Below are positions 45,194 to 54,773 of a stretch of 64,000 nucleotides of DNA, piece after piece (within the stretch, counting starts at the first letter, position 1; every line of letters starts with the position of its first letter). Source of the DNA: Neisseria sp. 83E34 (GTDB lineage: Bacteria; Pseudomonadota; Gammaproteobacteria; Burkholderiales; Neisseriaceae). The stretch covers positions 95,013-159,012 of the forward strand of contig NZ_LGYH01000007.1 of assembly GCF_001308015.1 (NCBI RefSeq). The letters run 5' to 3'. The position numbers were made by a program, and so were the translations under genes. A model generated the notes under the pieces. The model had not been told where the DNA came from and did no database searches. It was given only the letters and a program-made list of their open reading frames with translations.

Positions 45194-46351
45194 TCACTTC
45201 GAAAACGCTTTAATCAACCTTTCCAAAAACGCATCACACTGCGCCAGTTGCGCCAATTCGATAAATTCGTTTGGCCTGTGCGCTTGCTCTATATTGCCGG
45301 GGCCGCAGATGATAGTGTGGATACCGGCTTGCTGAAAGAGGCCGCCTTCGGTGGTGTAGGACACGCTTTCTTTGGCGGCTGTGGTTTGCAACACATTGAG
45401 CAGACCGGTAATTTTCGGGCTGCCGGAAGCGGACATAGCAGGCACGCTGACCATTTCGTCGATTTCGATTAGGGCGCGCGGATCGGTTTTCTGCATCAGC
45501 GGCTCCAGCTCGTGCCGGATATGGTCGGATATGGGTTTGATCACATCGAGCACGCTCATTTGCGGCAGATTACGGTAATCAAAGTGAAATTCGCTAAACG
45601 AGGGCACGATATTGTTTGCATGGCCTCCGCGGATGGTGTTCACGCTCAAAGTGGAATGGGGCACATTGAAATTTGGGTCGTGATAAGGCGGATGTTTGAA
45701 ACGCTCGGCAAGTTTTTGGATAAAGCAGATCAGGTGTGCGGCATATTCTATGGTGTTCACACCAAGGTCGGGCAATGAGGAATGCGCGGGTTTGCCGTGC
45801 AGGCGGCAGCGGAAAACGTGGATGCCTTTATGCGCCAACACGGCTTTCATGCCGGTGGGTTCGCCGACGATACAATATTCAGGCTTGAGGCCACGCGCCT
45901 GTATTTCTTCAATCATACCGCGCGCGCCGAGGCAGCCTACTTCTTCGTCATAAGAAAGGGCAATATGCAGCGGGTATTTCAAACGGGCACTTTTCATAGC
46001 CGGCACGGCGGCGAGCACGGCGGCGATAAAGCCTTTCATATCGACGGCACCGCGCCCGTAGAGTTTATCTTCTCTGATTTCGGCGCGGAACGGATGGGAA
46101 AGCCATGTTTCGTGTTCGGCGGGTACAACATCGGTGTGGCCTGAAAGTATCAGGCCGCCCTGTTCGCTGCCGTCGGCCGCCGGGATGGTTACGAAAAGAT
46201 TGGCTTTGCTGTAATCTTCATTTTTGGTTACCCACGGGTTTAGACCGTGAGACAGGAAATGATTGGCTACGCTGTCAATCAGTGCCAAATTGGAATTATG
46301 GCTGGTTGTGTCGTAGGCAATCAGGCGGCAGAGCCATTCTATGGTATTCAT
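45194..46351 (-). CDS. argE: Acetylornithine deacetylase
   Basis: ArgE releases ornithine from N-acetylornithine in arginine synthesis. The 385-residue M20 metallopeptidase-type protein has LSGHTDVVP (zinc His and catalytic Asp), GRGAVDMKGF, DEEVGCLGARG (catalytic Glu) and IVGEPT. A C-terminal CGPGNIEQAHRPNEFI gives the last ligand. The ATG at 46351 is chosen; an upstream in-frame TTG would put the start in the edge of a Correia-like element. The upstream region is that element, shared with the divergent gene at 46571. Confidence 0.92.
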   Translation of the reverse strand: MNTIEWLCRLIAYDTTSHNSNLALIDSVANHFLSHGLNPWVTKNEDYSKANLFVTIPAADGSEQGGLILSGHTDVVPAEHETWLSHPFRAEIREDKLYGRGAVDMKGFIAAVLAAVPAMKSARLKYPLHIALSYDEEVGCLGARGMIEEIQARGLKPEYCIVGEPTGMKAVLAHKGIHVFRCRLHGKPAHSSLPDLGVNTIEYAAHLICFIQKLAERFKHPPYHDPNFNVPHSTLSVNTIRGGHANNIVPSFSEFHFDYRNLPQMSVLDVIKPISDHIRHELEPLMQKTDPRALIEIDEMVSVPAMSASGSPKITGLLNVLQTTAAKESVSYTTEGGLFQQAGIHTIICGPGNIEQAHRPNEFIELAQLAQCDAFLERLIKAFSK

Positions 46352-46380
46352 GCGTGACAAGCTTTGATAGTATGTGGTGT

Positions 46381-46539
46381 TAGTCAATCAACTTAACTTT
46401 TACTACGGCGTTACTGCACCTTAGCTCAAAGAGAACGATTTTGTAAACTGCCAAAGCAACAAACAACAAAATCAGTGCCGTACTACCTGTACTGTCTCCG
46501 GCTTGCGGCCTTGTATTAAAAATGCGTTGATTAACTATA
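46381..46539. repeat. Correia-like element, long form, second end type
   Basis: 159 bases with ends TAGTCAATCAAC and GTTGATTAACTATA. The interior contains TACGGCGTTACTGC, TTAGCTCAAAGAGAACGATT and AGTACAGGTAGTA-type core in inverse orientation, the Correia core. It fills the whole space between divergent argE and the carbonic-anhydrase-like gene and so probably influences both. Confidence 0.8.
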
Positions 46540-46570
46540 TTATAAACAATTTTTCAGACAGGCATTCATA

Positions 46571-47110
46571 ATGGATAAGCATAATATTCGAAATTACCTC
46601 GATACGAAACCCTTAATTGACCCGAGCTGCTATATCGACCCTGCTTGCGTGATAATCGGCGATGTGGTGTTGGAGAAAGATGTGTCGGTGTGGCCGTGTG
46701 CGGTTATCCGGGGCGACGTCAACAAAATCCGCATCGGCAAGCGCAGCAATATACAGGATTTGAGCATGCTGCATGTTACACATAAAAACGCTAAAAATCC
46801 GGAAGGTTCGCCCTTGATTATCGGCGAAGATGTGACCATTGGGCATAAAGTGATGCTGCATGGCTGCACCATCGGCAACCGCGTTTTGGTGGGCATGGGT
46901 ACGATTGTTTTAGATGATGTGGTAATCGAAGACGATGTGATGATTGGCGCAGGCAGCCTGGTACCGCCGAGAAAGCGCTTGGAAAGCGGCTATCTTTATG
47001 TGGGCTCGCCCGTGAAGCAAGTGAGAAAGTTGACAGACGAAGAGCTGGCCGGTTTGGTTTATTCGGCGGAACACTATATGCGTGTTTCTGAGAATTATAA
47101 AAAGGATTAA
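46571..47110 (+). CDS. Gamma-carbonic anhydrase-like hexapeptide protein
   Basis: A 179-residue left-handed beta-helix protein of the YrdA/PaaY type. Metal-binding histidines appear in LHVTH and TIGHKVMLHGC; the arginine/aspartate pair is in AVIRGDVN. The C-terminal helix carries GSPVKQVRKLTDEE. Relatives include active carbonic anhydrases, but many YrdA-type proteins show no activity. An inverted uptake sequence (46553-46564) ends just 7 bases before the ATG, leaving no normal ribosome site. Confidence 0.9.
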   Translation: MDKHNIRNYLDTKPLIDPSCYIDPACVIIGDVVLEKDVSVWPCAVIRGDVNKIRIGKRSNIQDLSMLHVTHKNAKNPEGSPLIIGEDVTIGHKVMLHGCTIGNRVLVGMGTIVLDDVVIEDDVMIGAGSLVPPRKRLESGYLYVGSPVKQVRKLTDEELAGLVYSAEHYMRVSENYKKD

Positions 47111-47120
47111 GTGTATTGAG

Positions 47121-47152
47121 ATGCCTGCCTGAAATAAAATTTCAGACAGGCT
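47121..47152. terminator. Uptake-sequence hairpin
   Basis: Convergent pair, both copies with one change, and a following T run. Confidence 0.75.
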
Positions 47153-47407
47153 TTTATTTATCTTGTTTGCCGGTAATTTAAAGTTTGCCCTTCCCAAAAA
47201 AATAAGAATAGATAATTTAAAATCAATAGTAAAGACAACTCAAGCAGTTTAGATGATGCGGATGGTTATATATTAGAAACTCCTCTATAACCTCTATAAT
47301 ATGAGCCAAATCATAATATTTGTAACTTTAATACATAAAGCAGCATCAGCGCGCTACAATAACCATATTTCAAAACCCTTTGAATCCATTTGAAAAAGGA
47401 GCCTGTG
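47153..47407. other. Intergenic region upstream of pyk
   Basis: AT-rich, no gene. A CTCTATAA sequence is repeated near 47283 and 47294; the second gives TATAAT at about 47295-47300 and could be a -10 box. Confidence 0.35.
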
Positions 47408-48877
47408 ATGAACACCCAAAAACATGATTTAACCCGTATCCGCCACAACACCAAAATCGTGGCTACTTTGGGGCCGGGCAGTAATCATGTGGAATTGCTG
47501 GAAGACATGATCCGCATCGGCGGCGTGAATGTGGTGCGCTTTAACTTCAGCCACGGTACGCCCGAATTCCATCGGGAAAATGCCAAAATCGTGCGTGAAG
47601 CAGCCAAGCGTGCAGGGCACGAAGTGGCGATTATGGCCGATTTACAGGGTCCGAAAATCCGCATCGGCAAATTAGCCGGCGGCTCGATTCATTTGGAAGC
47701 AGGTGAAAAGTTGCTGCTGGATGCAGCATTGGAAGGCGAAGGCAACCGCGAGCGTGTCGGACTGGATTACCGCAATCTGCCTGACGATGTGCAAGCAGAC
47801 GATGTGCTTTTATTGGACGACGGCCTGCTCACGCTGATTGTGGATAGTGTAAACGGCAGCGAAATCCTCACCACCGTGCAAAACAGCCACACGCTCAAAA
47901 GCAACAAAGGCATCAATAAACAAGGCGGCGGCCTTTCTGCCGGCGCGCTAACCGAAAAAGATTTCCGCGACCTGAAAACCGCCGTGGCCATCGGTTGCGA
48001 CTATATCGCAGTCAGCTTTGTGAAATCCGGCGAAGACATGCATACCGCCCGCGCACTGGTGGAAAGAGAAATGGCCGGCACCAATGCCGTTCGCCCGGGT
48101 TTGGTGGCGAAAATCGAGCGCGTCGAGGCCATCAAACATTTGGATAAGATTATCGAAGCTTCCGACGGCATCATGGTTGCACGCGGTGATTTGGCGGTAG
48201 AAGTGGGCAATGCAGCAGTGCCGGCACTGCAAAAACGCATGATCAAGCGCGCCCGTGAAATGCGGCGCTTTAGCATAACCGCCACCCAAATGATGGAAAG
48301 TATGATTACCAACCCCGTGCCGACCCGCGCGGAAGTGAGCGATGTGGCCAATGCTGTGTTAGATGGCACCGATGCGGTGATGTGTTCTGCCGAAACCGCC
48401 ATCGGCGCCTACCCCTTTGAAACCGTGCAACAAATGGCGATTATCTGCGCAGCAGCCGAGCGCGAGCAGGATTCCTTAATCGGCGTTGACGAAAAAGCGG
48501 TAGAACGTGCAAACCGTGTTGACGAAGCGATTGCCAGCGGTGCCGTGCACGTTGCCCGCCAAGTGGATGCCAAAGCCATCGTGGCCTTAACCGAAAGTGG
48601 CCACACGGCTTTCCAAGTAAGCCGTCACGGCATTCAACTGCCGATTTATGCCCTCACACCCAGCATACACGCCCAACGCCGCATGGCCATGTATCGAGGA
48701 GTACGCCCACTTAAAGTCAACACCAGCATTGAACACAATACCGCAATAGCTGAAGTGGAGCATGCTTTACTCAAACGCGGTGTGTTAAGTAGCGGTGATC
48801 AATATATTCTGACTTGTGGCTCTTCGATGCACAAATCGGGTTCGACCAATATGTTGGAAATTATTACTGTACGTTAA
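47408..48877 (+). CDS. pyk: Pyruvate kinase
   Basis: Pyruvate kinase transfers phosphate from phosphoenolpyruvate to ADP, the last step of glycolysis. The 489-residue protein has TKIVATLGPGS, NVVRFNFSHG, MADLQGPKIRIG, the active-site VAKIERVEAI...DGIMVARGDLAVE and the catalytic-threonine block ATQMMESM. The ATG at 47408 follows AAAAAGGAGCC; an in-frame ATG six codons earlier lies before that site. The C-terminus is the usual allosteric domain. Terminated by an uptake-sequence hairpin. Confidence 0.97.
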   Translation: MNTQKHDLTRIRHNTKIVATLGPGSNHVELLEDMIRIGGVNVVRFNFSHGTPEFHRENAKIVREAAKRAGHEVAIMADLQGPKIRIGKLAGGSIHLEAGEKLLLDAALEGEGNRERVGLDYRNLPDDVQADDVLLLDDGLLTLIVDSVNGSEILTTVQNSHTLKSNKGINKQGGGLSAGALTEKDFRDLKTAVAIGCDYIAVSFVKSGEDMHTARALVEREMAGTNAVRPGLVAKIERVEAIKHLDKIIEASDGIMVARGDLAVEVGNAAVPALQKRMIKRAREMRRFSITATQMMESMITNPVPTRAEVSDVANAVLDGTDAVMCSAETAIGAYPFETVQQMAIICAAAEREQDSLIGVDEKAVERANRVDEAIASGAVHVARQVDAKAIVALTESGHTAFQVSRHGIQLPIYALTPSIHAQRRMAMYRGVRPLKVNTSIEHNTAIAEVEHALLKRGVLSSGDQYILTCGSSMHKSGSTNMLEIITVR

Positions 48878-48894
48878 ATTTAATGGAATAAAAA

Positions 48895-48925
48895 ATGCCT
48901 GTCTGAAAAGTTTTCAGACAGGCAT
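48895..48925. terminator. Uptake-sequence hairpin
   Basis: Convergent pair between convergent pyk and the dioxygenase gene, followed by T residues. Confidence 0.85.
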
Positions 48926-48954
48926 TTTTTATAACCTATTACCACGACGAGAGG

Positions 48955-49755
48955 CTAATCCATGCCGATTACCAAAGAAGTCATACTCACGGATTTGCCT
49001 ACGATTTCGTCATTGAAAATTTCCATATATTCCTTACCCTTGCGTACACCCAGCACATAAAGCAGCGGCCAGAAATGCTCCGGGCTGGGCATAGACATAC
49101 GAATCGGTTGGGGATAGTGGCTGTCATCAAGAAGAGAATTTAAATTATTGTTTTTCAGCCACTTAAGTATAATTTGATGCGCCAACTCCGCCCAAGTATG
49201 ACCGGGGCCGGGTTGGTTGGCATGGCGGAGGTCTAGCAAGCTCAAGTTGTGGATAATGTTACCACTTCCTATTATCAATACACCGCGCTTTCTCAATACG
49301 GCCAATTTTTGCGCAAGCTCGTAATGCTGACGGGCATTAAGGTTACGGTTAAGGCTCATTTGCACCACAGGAATATCGGCATCCGGAAAAAGATTGCGCA
49401 ACACCATCCATGTGGCATGATCCAAGCCCCATGACAAATCAGCAGTAACCGGTTCAGGGGCAAGCAGTTGCCGGATCTCCTCAGCCAACTCCGGATTACC
49501 CGGCGCAGGATAAGAGATGCTGTCGAGCTCGGGCGGGAACCCACTGAAGTCGCGAATGGTAGGCGGTTTTTGCATGGCGGTAACAGCTATGCCATCTGTT
49601 ACCCAATTGGATGAAATGCACAGGATGTTTTCGATTTCATCATCATAAATATCACGCAATTCTTCGCCAAGCTCCAACCAAGAGTTTCGGTAAGCGGTAT
49701 CTTCAATTGCATTTAAAGGGCTTCCGTGCCCGATAAACAATGCCGGGAGTGTCAT
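48955..49755 (-). CDS. Class III extradiol dioxygenase (YgiD/DODA-type)
   Basis: A 266-residue LigB-superfamily protein of the 4,5-DOPA dioxygenase extradiol type. FIGHGSPLNAIED gives the first histidine; SSNWVTDG, GLDHATWMVL (second/third ligands), GSGNIIHNL and SPEHFWPLLYVLG are the family blocks. It would cleave a catechol ring using Fe(II) or Zn; the natural substrate is not known. It stands alone. Confidence 0.92.
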   Translation of the reverse strand: MTLPALFIGHGSPLNAIEDTAYRNSWLELGEELRDIYDDEIENILCISSNWVTDGIAVTAMQKPPTIRDFSGFPPELDSISYPAPGNPELAEEIRQLLAPEPVTADLSWGLDHATWMVLRNLFPDADIPVVQMSLNRNLNARQHYELAQKLAVLRKRGVLIIGSGNIIHNLSLLDLRHANQPGPGHTWAELAHQIILKWLKNNNLNSLLDDSHYPQPIRMSMPSPEHFWPLLYVLGVRKGKEYMEIFNDEIVGKSVSMTSLVIGMD

Positions 49756-50048
49756 ATGTGATGTAATCTCTGAAGGGTAAGACCGAGTTTGAACCAGATT
49801 ATAAATTAGATTGCTTGCAAATAGTTATGGTTCAGCCAAGGCAATTAGATTTATTATTCATTTTATTAAAAAATGCATATGCGATTATAGACCAAGAAAA
49901 GGTTTATTATAGTAATAATGACCGAGTTTTATTTTACGCTACTTATCCATAAAAATGCTTGCTGTATTTTACAACAGCAAGCATTGGCTTTTTTGAATTT
50001 TCTCAGTTCAATACCCAACCTCCGGTTGGTTTGCAAACATACTTCGCG
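49756..50048. other. Intergenic region, nothing seen
   Basis: About 290 bases between the dioxygenase gene and dnaJ. A short inverted pair GCTTGCTGTA / TACAGCAAGC-like (about 49958-49985) could form a hairpin after dnaJ; no uptake sequence. Confidence 0.4.
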
Positions 50049-51173
50049 TTATTCGAACAAATCGCGCAATTTATCTTTAAACGATTTTTGACGCGGGGTT
50101 TGCGAGCGGCTGAGTCCGGTGGAAATTTTTTCAAACTCTTCCAGCAATTCTTTCTGCCTGTCTGTAAGGTTAACCGGCGTTTCTACCACAACGTGGCAAT
50201 ATAAGTCGCCTTGTGCACTGGAGCGCAAAGATTTGATGCCTTTGCCTTTGATGCGCATACGACGGCCGGTTTGTGTTTCTTTGGGAATGCTCAGTTTAAC
50301 TTTGCCGTCCAAAGTGGGCACTTCCACTTCCCCGCCAAGCGCGGCGGTGGTGATGCTGATCGGTAATTCGCAATGCAAGTCCAAACCGTTGCGCTCAAAA
50401 GTTTTATGCGCTTTTACATGCACAATCACATATAAATCACCGCTGGGCGCGCCGTTTTTACCCGGTTCGCCTTCGCCGCTCAAGCGGATGCGTTGGCCGT
50501 CGTCAATACCGGCAGGGATATTGACTTCAACGGTTTTAGTGGTCTTAACACGCCCTTCTCCGCGACACTTAATACACGGATCTTTGATTTCCTTACCTGT
50601 TCCGTGGCAGGCCGGGCAGGTTTGCTGCAATTGGAAAATGGCCTGGCGCACATGGATGGTGCCACTGCCATGGCAAGTGGAACACGTTGTCGCCGATGTG
50701 CCGGGCTTGGCGCCGCTGCCGTGGCAAACATCACATTCTTCATAGGTAGGAATCTGGATGCGTTTTTTAATGCCTGCCGCGGCTTCTTCCAAAGTGATTT
50801 CAACTGCATATTGCAAATCCGCACCTTGATAACTTTGCTGCCGGCCGCCGGCTCCCCCTCCGAACATTTGGCTGAAAATATCACCAAAATCAAAACCTTG
50901 TGCACCGCCGAATCCGCCAAAGCCCCCGCCGAATCCGCCGCCCATATTGGGATCGACACCGGCATGGCCGAATTGGTCGTATGCACTGCGTTTCTGTGCA
51001 TCGGAAAGTATATCGTAAGCCTTTTGTACTTCTTTGAATTTTTCCTCAGCAGCTTGGTCTCCCGGATTGCGATCGGGATGATATTTCATCGCAAGCTTGC
51101 GGTAGGCTTTTTTAATTTCTTCATCACTGGCGCTTCTGGATACGCCTAATGTTTCGTAAAAATCTTGGTTCAT
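50049..51173 (-). CDS. dnaJ: Chaperone DnaJ
   Basis: DnaJ is the Hsp40 co-chaperone that delivers substrates to DnaK and stimulates its ATPase. 374 residues: J domain with KYHPDRN, a Gly/Phe-rich linker ([17 protein letters not shown]), four zinc-finger repeats ([32 protein letters not shown]) and C-terminal substrate-binding domains. dnaK is not adjacent. A long-loop uptake-sequence module lies upstream. Confidence 0.98.
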   Translation of the reverse strand: MNQDFYETLGVSRSASDEEIKKAYRKLAMKYHPDRNPGDQAAEEKFKEVQKAYDILSDAQKRSAYDQFGHAGVDPNMGGGFGGGFGGFGGAQGFDFGDIFSQMFGGGAGGRQQSYQGADLQYAVEITLEEAAAGIKKRIQIPTYEECDVCHGSGAKPGTSATTCSTCHGSGTIHVRQAIFQLQQTCPACHGTGKEIKDPCIKCRGEGRVKTTKTVEVNIPAGIDDGQRIRLSGEGEPGKNGAPSGDLYVIVHVKAHKTFERNGLDLHCELPISITTAALGGEVEVPTLDGKVKLSIPKETQTGRRMRIKGKGIKSLRSSAQGDLYCHVVVETPVNLTDRQKELLEEFEKISTGLSRSQTPRQKSFKDKLRDLFE

Positions 51174-51273
51174 GATGGTTTGTTTTTGGTTGGTTATAAG
51201 AAAGTTGCACCGAACATATGGGCTGCTTGAGAAAATTTAAAGGGGCTTTGTGTAATTGCCGGCAACATAAATG

Positions 51274-51337
51274 ATGCCTGTCTGAAAAGTTGTTTTAGCT
51301 TCGCGGAAACTCTCGTTGCTCATTTTCAGACAGGCAT
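51274..51337. repeat. Long-loop uptake-sequence pair
   Basis: Convergent uptake sequences enclosing AGCTTCGCGGAAACTC, nearly the same module as 2224-2283. Here it sits between kpsS and dnaJ. Confidence 0.65.
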
Positions 51338-51365
51338 TGCCGATATTTACAGATTGATGCTAATT

Positions 51366-52598
51366 TTATTTAATTTCGGGCAAATTAACGCGGCTGTAAA
51401 AGCTACCGTTGATTTGGGTGACATTTAGGTGATACATGCGGTAAACATGAAACAAATCGGCATCCGGCTTATCAGGATTCTGCCAAAATTCAGACAAGCT
51501 TTGTTGTGAGGTAAGGCCGGGAATATCATAGTGTGCGCGACCGATCACTTTAACCGGCATATTGTGAATCAAGGCAGAAAGGCCGCTTGTGCTATTCAGC
51601 GTAACCATTCCGACACCATGGCGCAAAAATACAGGTAAAGGCACGTCATGCACATAATGAATGCGCAAACGCAATTGGGGGTATTTGTCCAGAAATACAT
51701 CAATGTCTTTCTGGTAATCAATAAATCCGCGATCCATGGGGTGGTGCTTGACAATCAACACCGTATCAAGCGGTGCACGTGATGCAAAAGATTCCAACAC
51801 ATACAGAAGAAACTCCCGCACGCTGGCAAAATCGCTGTGTACATGAATCTGGCTGTCGTTGAACACTTGCAACGGTAACACAAAAAAGCGCCCGAACTTC
51901 CCGCTTTCCACTTGCTTGGCAAAATTGTGGTCGTTCAATATATAGTTGAAGCGTTTAATGCCGGAAAGTGTCCACAATTTTACATAGTGTCGCAATTTAT
52001 CAATACGATGGTGCTTATAATCAGGATATTTATTCTGCCCCAAACTGGCAGCCACATAATAATGAACAGCCAGTTTGGCCCGTGGCCAGAAACCGTCCGG
52101 CACTGGCTTGGGCGCAGCATATTCTTGCTGTTTCAAACAGGCATAGGCATTCAAAAAGAATTCCTTTTGGCGCGGCAGCTCCGAATAAGCGTTCACGCCA
52201 TGCTCTTCCAACGTCACAAAATGCGGGCGGAAATAGCCCTCTTCAAACGCCCAAAAACTGATGTTGCCGAATTCTTCACACATTTGCTTGGCAATTCGGT
52301 GATACGGGCGTGTGTCGCCAAAACAAACCACGGCTTGAATATCATTGGCCTGCAAAAAATCCGCCAGCATGGGTTGGAATTCTTCATAACGCCCTTGATA
52401 ACTATGGGTATTGCCGACTGATGAGGGATAAAAAACCTGGTCTCCGTGATTGAAATTGAATTTGAATACCGTTGCACCTTGCTGCTCGAACCACTGTGCC
52501 AAGTTACGGAAAAACGGGCCGATCGGGCCTTGCAGCAAAAGAATGCGCTTATTTTCAGCGAGTCTTTCCAGATTAGACGGAATGATTTGGTTGTGCAT
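51366..52598 (-). CDS. kpsS: Capsule beta-Kdo transferase KpsS (LipB)
   Basis: KpsS adds the first Kdo to lyso-phosphatidylglycerol, starting the poly-Kdo linker on which the capsule is built. 410 residues: RILLLQGPIGPFFRNLA near the start, FGDTRPYH, FEEGYFRPHFVTLE, IVKHHPMDRG and TLNSTSGLSALIHNMPV. Fourteen bases separate it from the kpsC stop, so both form an operon. In meningococcus the equivalent pair lies in capsule region B; here it lies 10 kb from the rest of the locus. Confidence 0.94.
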   Translation of the reverse strand: MHNQIIPSNLERLAENKRILLLQGPIGPFFRNLAQWFEQQGATVFKFNFNHGDQVFYPSSVGNTHSYQGRYEEFQPMLADFLQANDIQAVVCFGDTRPYHRIAKQMCEEFGNISFWAFEEGYFRPHFVTLEEHGVNAYSELPRQKEFFLNAYACLKQQEYAAPKPVPDGFWPRAKLAVHYYVAASLGQNKYPDYKHHRIDKLRHYVKLWTLSGIKRFNYILNDHNFAKQVESGKFGRFFVLPLQVFNDSQIHVHSDFASVREFLLYVLESFASRAPLDTVLIVKHHPMDRGFIDYQKDIDVFLDKYPQLRLRIHYVHDVPLPVFLRHGVGMVTLNSTSGLSALIHNMPVKVIGRAHYDIPGLTSQQSLSEFWQNPDKPDADLFHVYRMYHLNVTQINGSFYSRVNLPEIK

Positions 52599-52612
52599 TG
52601 TATTTAGACTTC

Positions 52613-54667
52613 TTATTTTTTTAAAGACAGATAAAGCTGTTTTACTTTGCCGCTTTGTTTAGCAAACCAACTGCGTTTCAGCCCCACCGCTCCTGCATAT
52701 GCTTCTTTTTGGTCAATCACGAGCTGAATAGCGGTTGCAGCATCAATCATGCGGTGTTTCCGGTGATCAGCATATAATGGGTAATAGACTAATGTTCCGC
52801 TGATGAGTTCAGCCAGCTCGAGCTTACGGGTTCTTCGTGGCAACTCAATATAATCGCTGGTCAGCCCCCAGCCTGCATAAAAAGGTAGGCCATAGCAATA
52901 AACGGTTTTCCCGCGCAAAAGCGCTTCAAATCCGGTTAGCGAAGTCATAGTATGCACTTCATCGACCACTTTCAGACAGGCCATAATGTCTACCTCGGAC
53001 ACCACCATGTCAGCCAATCTGTCGGTATCAACCTGGTGTACCTGCCCGATACGGTTACCACTCACCACATCGGGATGCGGCTTGTAAATAATAAAAGCAT
53101 CAGGATTCAATTCGCGCACTTTTTCCAGCAAATCAGCATTTTTGTTGATTTCGGGCGAACCATAACGGATGGAGGCATCATCTTCCACCTGACCGGGAAC
53201 CAGAATAATTTTCTTTTCCGTATCAGGCAGTTCAAGCTTAGATATGCCAACATTATACTTACTCACATCTGCATTTGTCAGTTGCTTCTGCAAAATCCGC
53301 GCTTCTGCTTTATCTTGTTCGGAGAAAATTTGGTTTTGCAAAATATGTTCCAAACGAGAAGGCGTTTGCGCGTTGAAATAAATACCTAAATCATCCGCAA
53401 CGAGCGACAAAGGCGGCACCAAGTTAGAACCGAGCCCAACCGAGCGTACAAAACCGTCTTCCATACGCAAAACAGGTAAATTGCGTTTATCTGCAAATGC
53501 CAACAACTGCTCGTTACCCCGCCCCCAAATCAGCAAACGCGCACATTCAGGCAAAACGGCAGGAATTTTTTTTACAGAAGAAACGAAGTGCAGCGAGCAA
53601 GAAGGCAAATTGAAAAAAGGGCGGATAACTGCACGTTTCCATAACGACATACCCACACAATAAAGGTGGCCGCGCAAAGTCTCATTCAATCTGCGGGCAT
53701 GCGCCAAATAATGGATCACATCCAAAATACTGCCGCTTTTGCCCGTGTTTGGGTTGATATAACGGGTATATTCCAGATAGGCCGCTGCAAATAATTGGGG
53801 CAGGCTGCGTCGGGCGCGTCGGCCGGTTTCACGCATCACAGGAATATCGGTGTGGCGGTCATCCGTCAGCCCCCAGCCAGCATACCAAGGCCTGCCGAAT
53901 ACAATAACGGGTTTTCCGCACAACAGCGCTTCAAACCCCATATGCGAGGTCACGCAATAAACTTTATCCGCCCTCTTAATCAGAGAAATCGGATTAATAT
54001 CTTCTCCCAAGAGCCGGACCTTCGGCAGATTAGCCAAATCGATAAGATAGCCTTTTTTCTTACCGCTCAACACATCGGGGTGGGTTTTTACCCAAACTTG
54101 TGCATCGGGGTTTTCATTGACGGCCGCCTCCAGCATCCGCCGAAATGTATCTTCATCCGCTCCGCCGTATCGCACTGCCATATCGCCGAAAGTTTGGTCA
54201 AGCACCAACACGATTTCGTTTTCAGACAGGCATTTTTGGTGAGGCCTGTCTGAAAACGCAGGCGCATGGTTGTATTTTGATAACTCGTATTGCACCACCA
54301 AACCCATAGCCCGCTCAGCCAAAGCCAATGTATCGGCCGAAAACCCAACCGAATCAAGCGCAAGGCGCTCCAAACGGGATGGTTTACCGGTATCATAATA
54401 AATACCCTCATCATCCCATACAATAGCAAAAGGTGGAAAACCGTTTACGCCCAACCCCGTAGAACGCAAAAAGCCGTCTTCCAAAGCAATATAAGGTAGC
54501 GCGTGCTTCGCAGCATAGGCCCGGGCTTGTTTGGTTGTCGGCCTCAGCCCCCAACCGAATACGCAATCTGCCGATTGATTTGGCTTGATCAGTTCTGTTT
54601 CAGGAAAAAAATTTTGCAGATCAGGAATTTTAAATATCCCTCGGGAGAAAATGGCGGCTTTTTTCAC
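52613..54667 (-). CDS. kpsC: Capsule beta-Kdo transferase KpsC (LipA)
   Basis: KpsC extends the poly-Kdo linker with alternating linkages and contains two related transferase halves. The 684-residue protein shows the duplicated patterns: RPTTKQARAYAA...LEDGFLRSTGLG then WVKTHPDV and GFEALLCGKPVIVFG in the first half, MEDGFVRSVGLGSNLVPP, IYKPHPDV and SLTGFEALLRGKTVYCYG in the second. There is no ATG near the expected start; GTG at 54667 (KKAAIFSRGIFKIP) fits the family, a TTG at 54718 is possible. Two facing uptake sequences (about 54219-54255) lie in frame in a loop and encode QKCLSENE. Confidence 0.94.
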   Translation of the reverse strand: MKKAAIFSRGIFKIPDLQNFFPETELIKPNQSADCVFGWGLRPTTKQARAYAAKHALPYIALEDGFLRSTGLGVNGFPPFAIVWDDEGIYYDTGKPSRLERLALDSVGFSADTLALAERAMGLVVQYELSKYNHAPAFSDRPHQKCLSENEIVLVLDQTFGDMAVRYGGADEDTFRRMLEAAVNENPDAQVWVKTHPDVLSGKKKGYLIDLANLPKVRLLGEDINPISLIKRADKVYCVTSHMGFEALLCGKPVIVFGRPWYAGWGLTDDRHTDIPVMRETGRRARRSLPQLFAAAYLEYTRYINPNTGKSGSILDVIHYLAHARRLNETLRGHLYCVGMSLWKRAVIRPFFNLPSCSLHFVSSVKKIPAVLPECARLLIWGRGNEQLLAFADKRNLPVLRMEDGFVRSVGLGSNLVPPLSLVADDLGIYFNAQTPSRLEHILQNQIFSEQDKAEARILQKQLTNADVSKYNVGISKLELPDTEKKIILVPGQVEDDASIRYGSPEINKNADLLEKVRELNPDAFIIYKPHPDVVSGNRIGQVHQVDTDRLADMVVSEVDIMACLKVVDEVHTMTSLTGFEALLRGKTVYCYGLPFYAGWGLTSDYIELPRRTRKLELAELISGTLVYYPLYADHRKHRMIDAATAIQLVIDQKEAYAGAVGLKRSWFAKQSGKVKQLYLSLKK

Positions 54668-54718
54668 GGCTTCTGTAAATAAAATGACAACAAAATGAAT
54701 TATACCCCGATAAACCAA

Positions 54719-54751
54719 ATGCCTGTCTGAAAATCCGTTTCAGACAGGCAT
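54719..54751. terminator. Uptake-sequence hairpin
   Basis: Convergent pair between the mla operon end and kpsC; terminates mlaFEDCBA. Confidence 0.85.
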
Positions 54752-54773
54752 TTGTTGCACAACATCGGAAATC

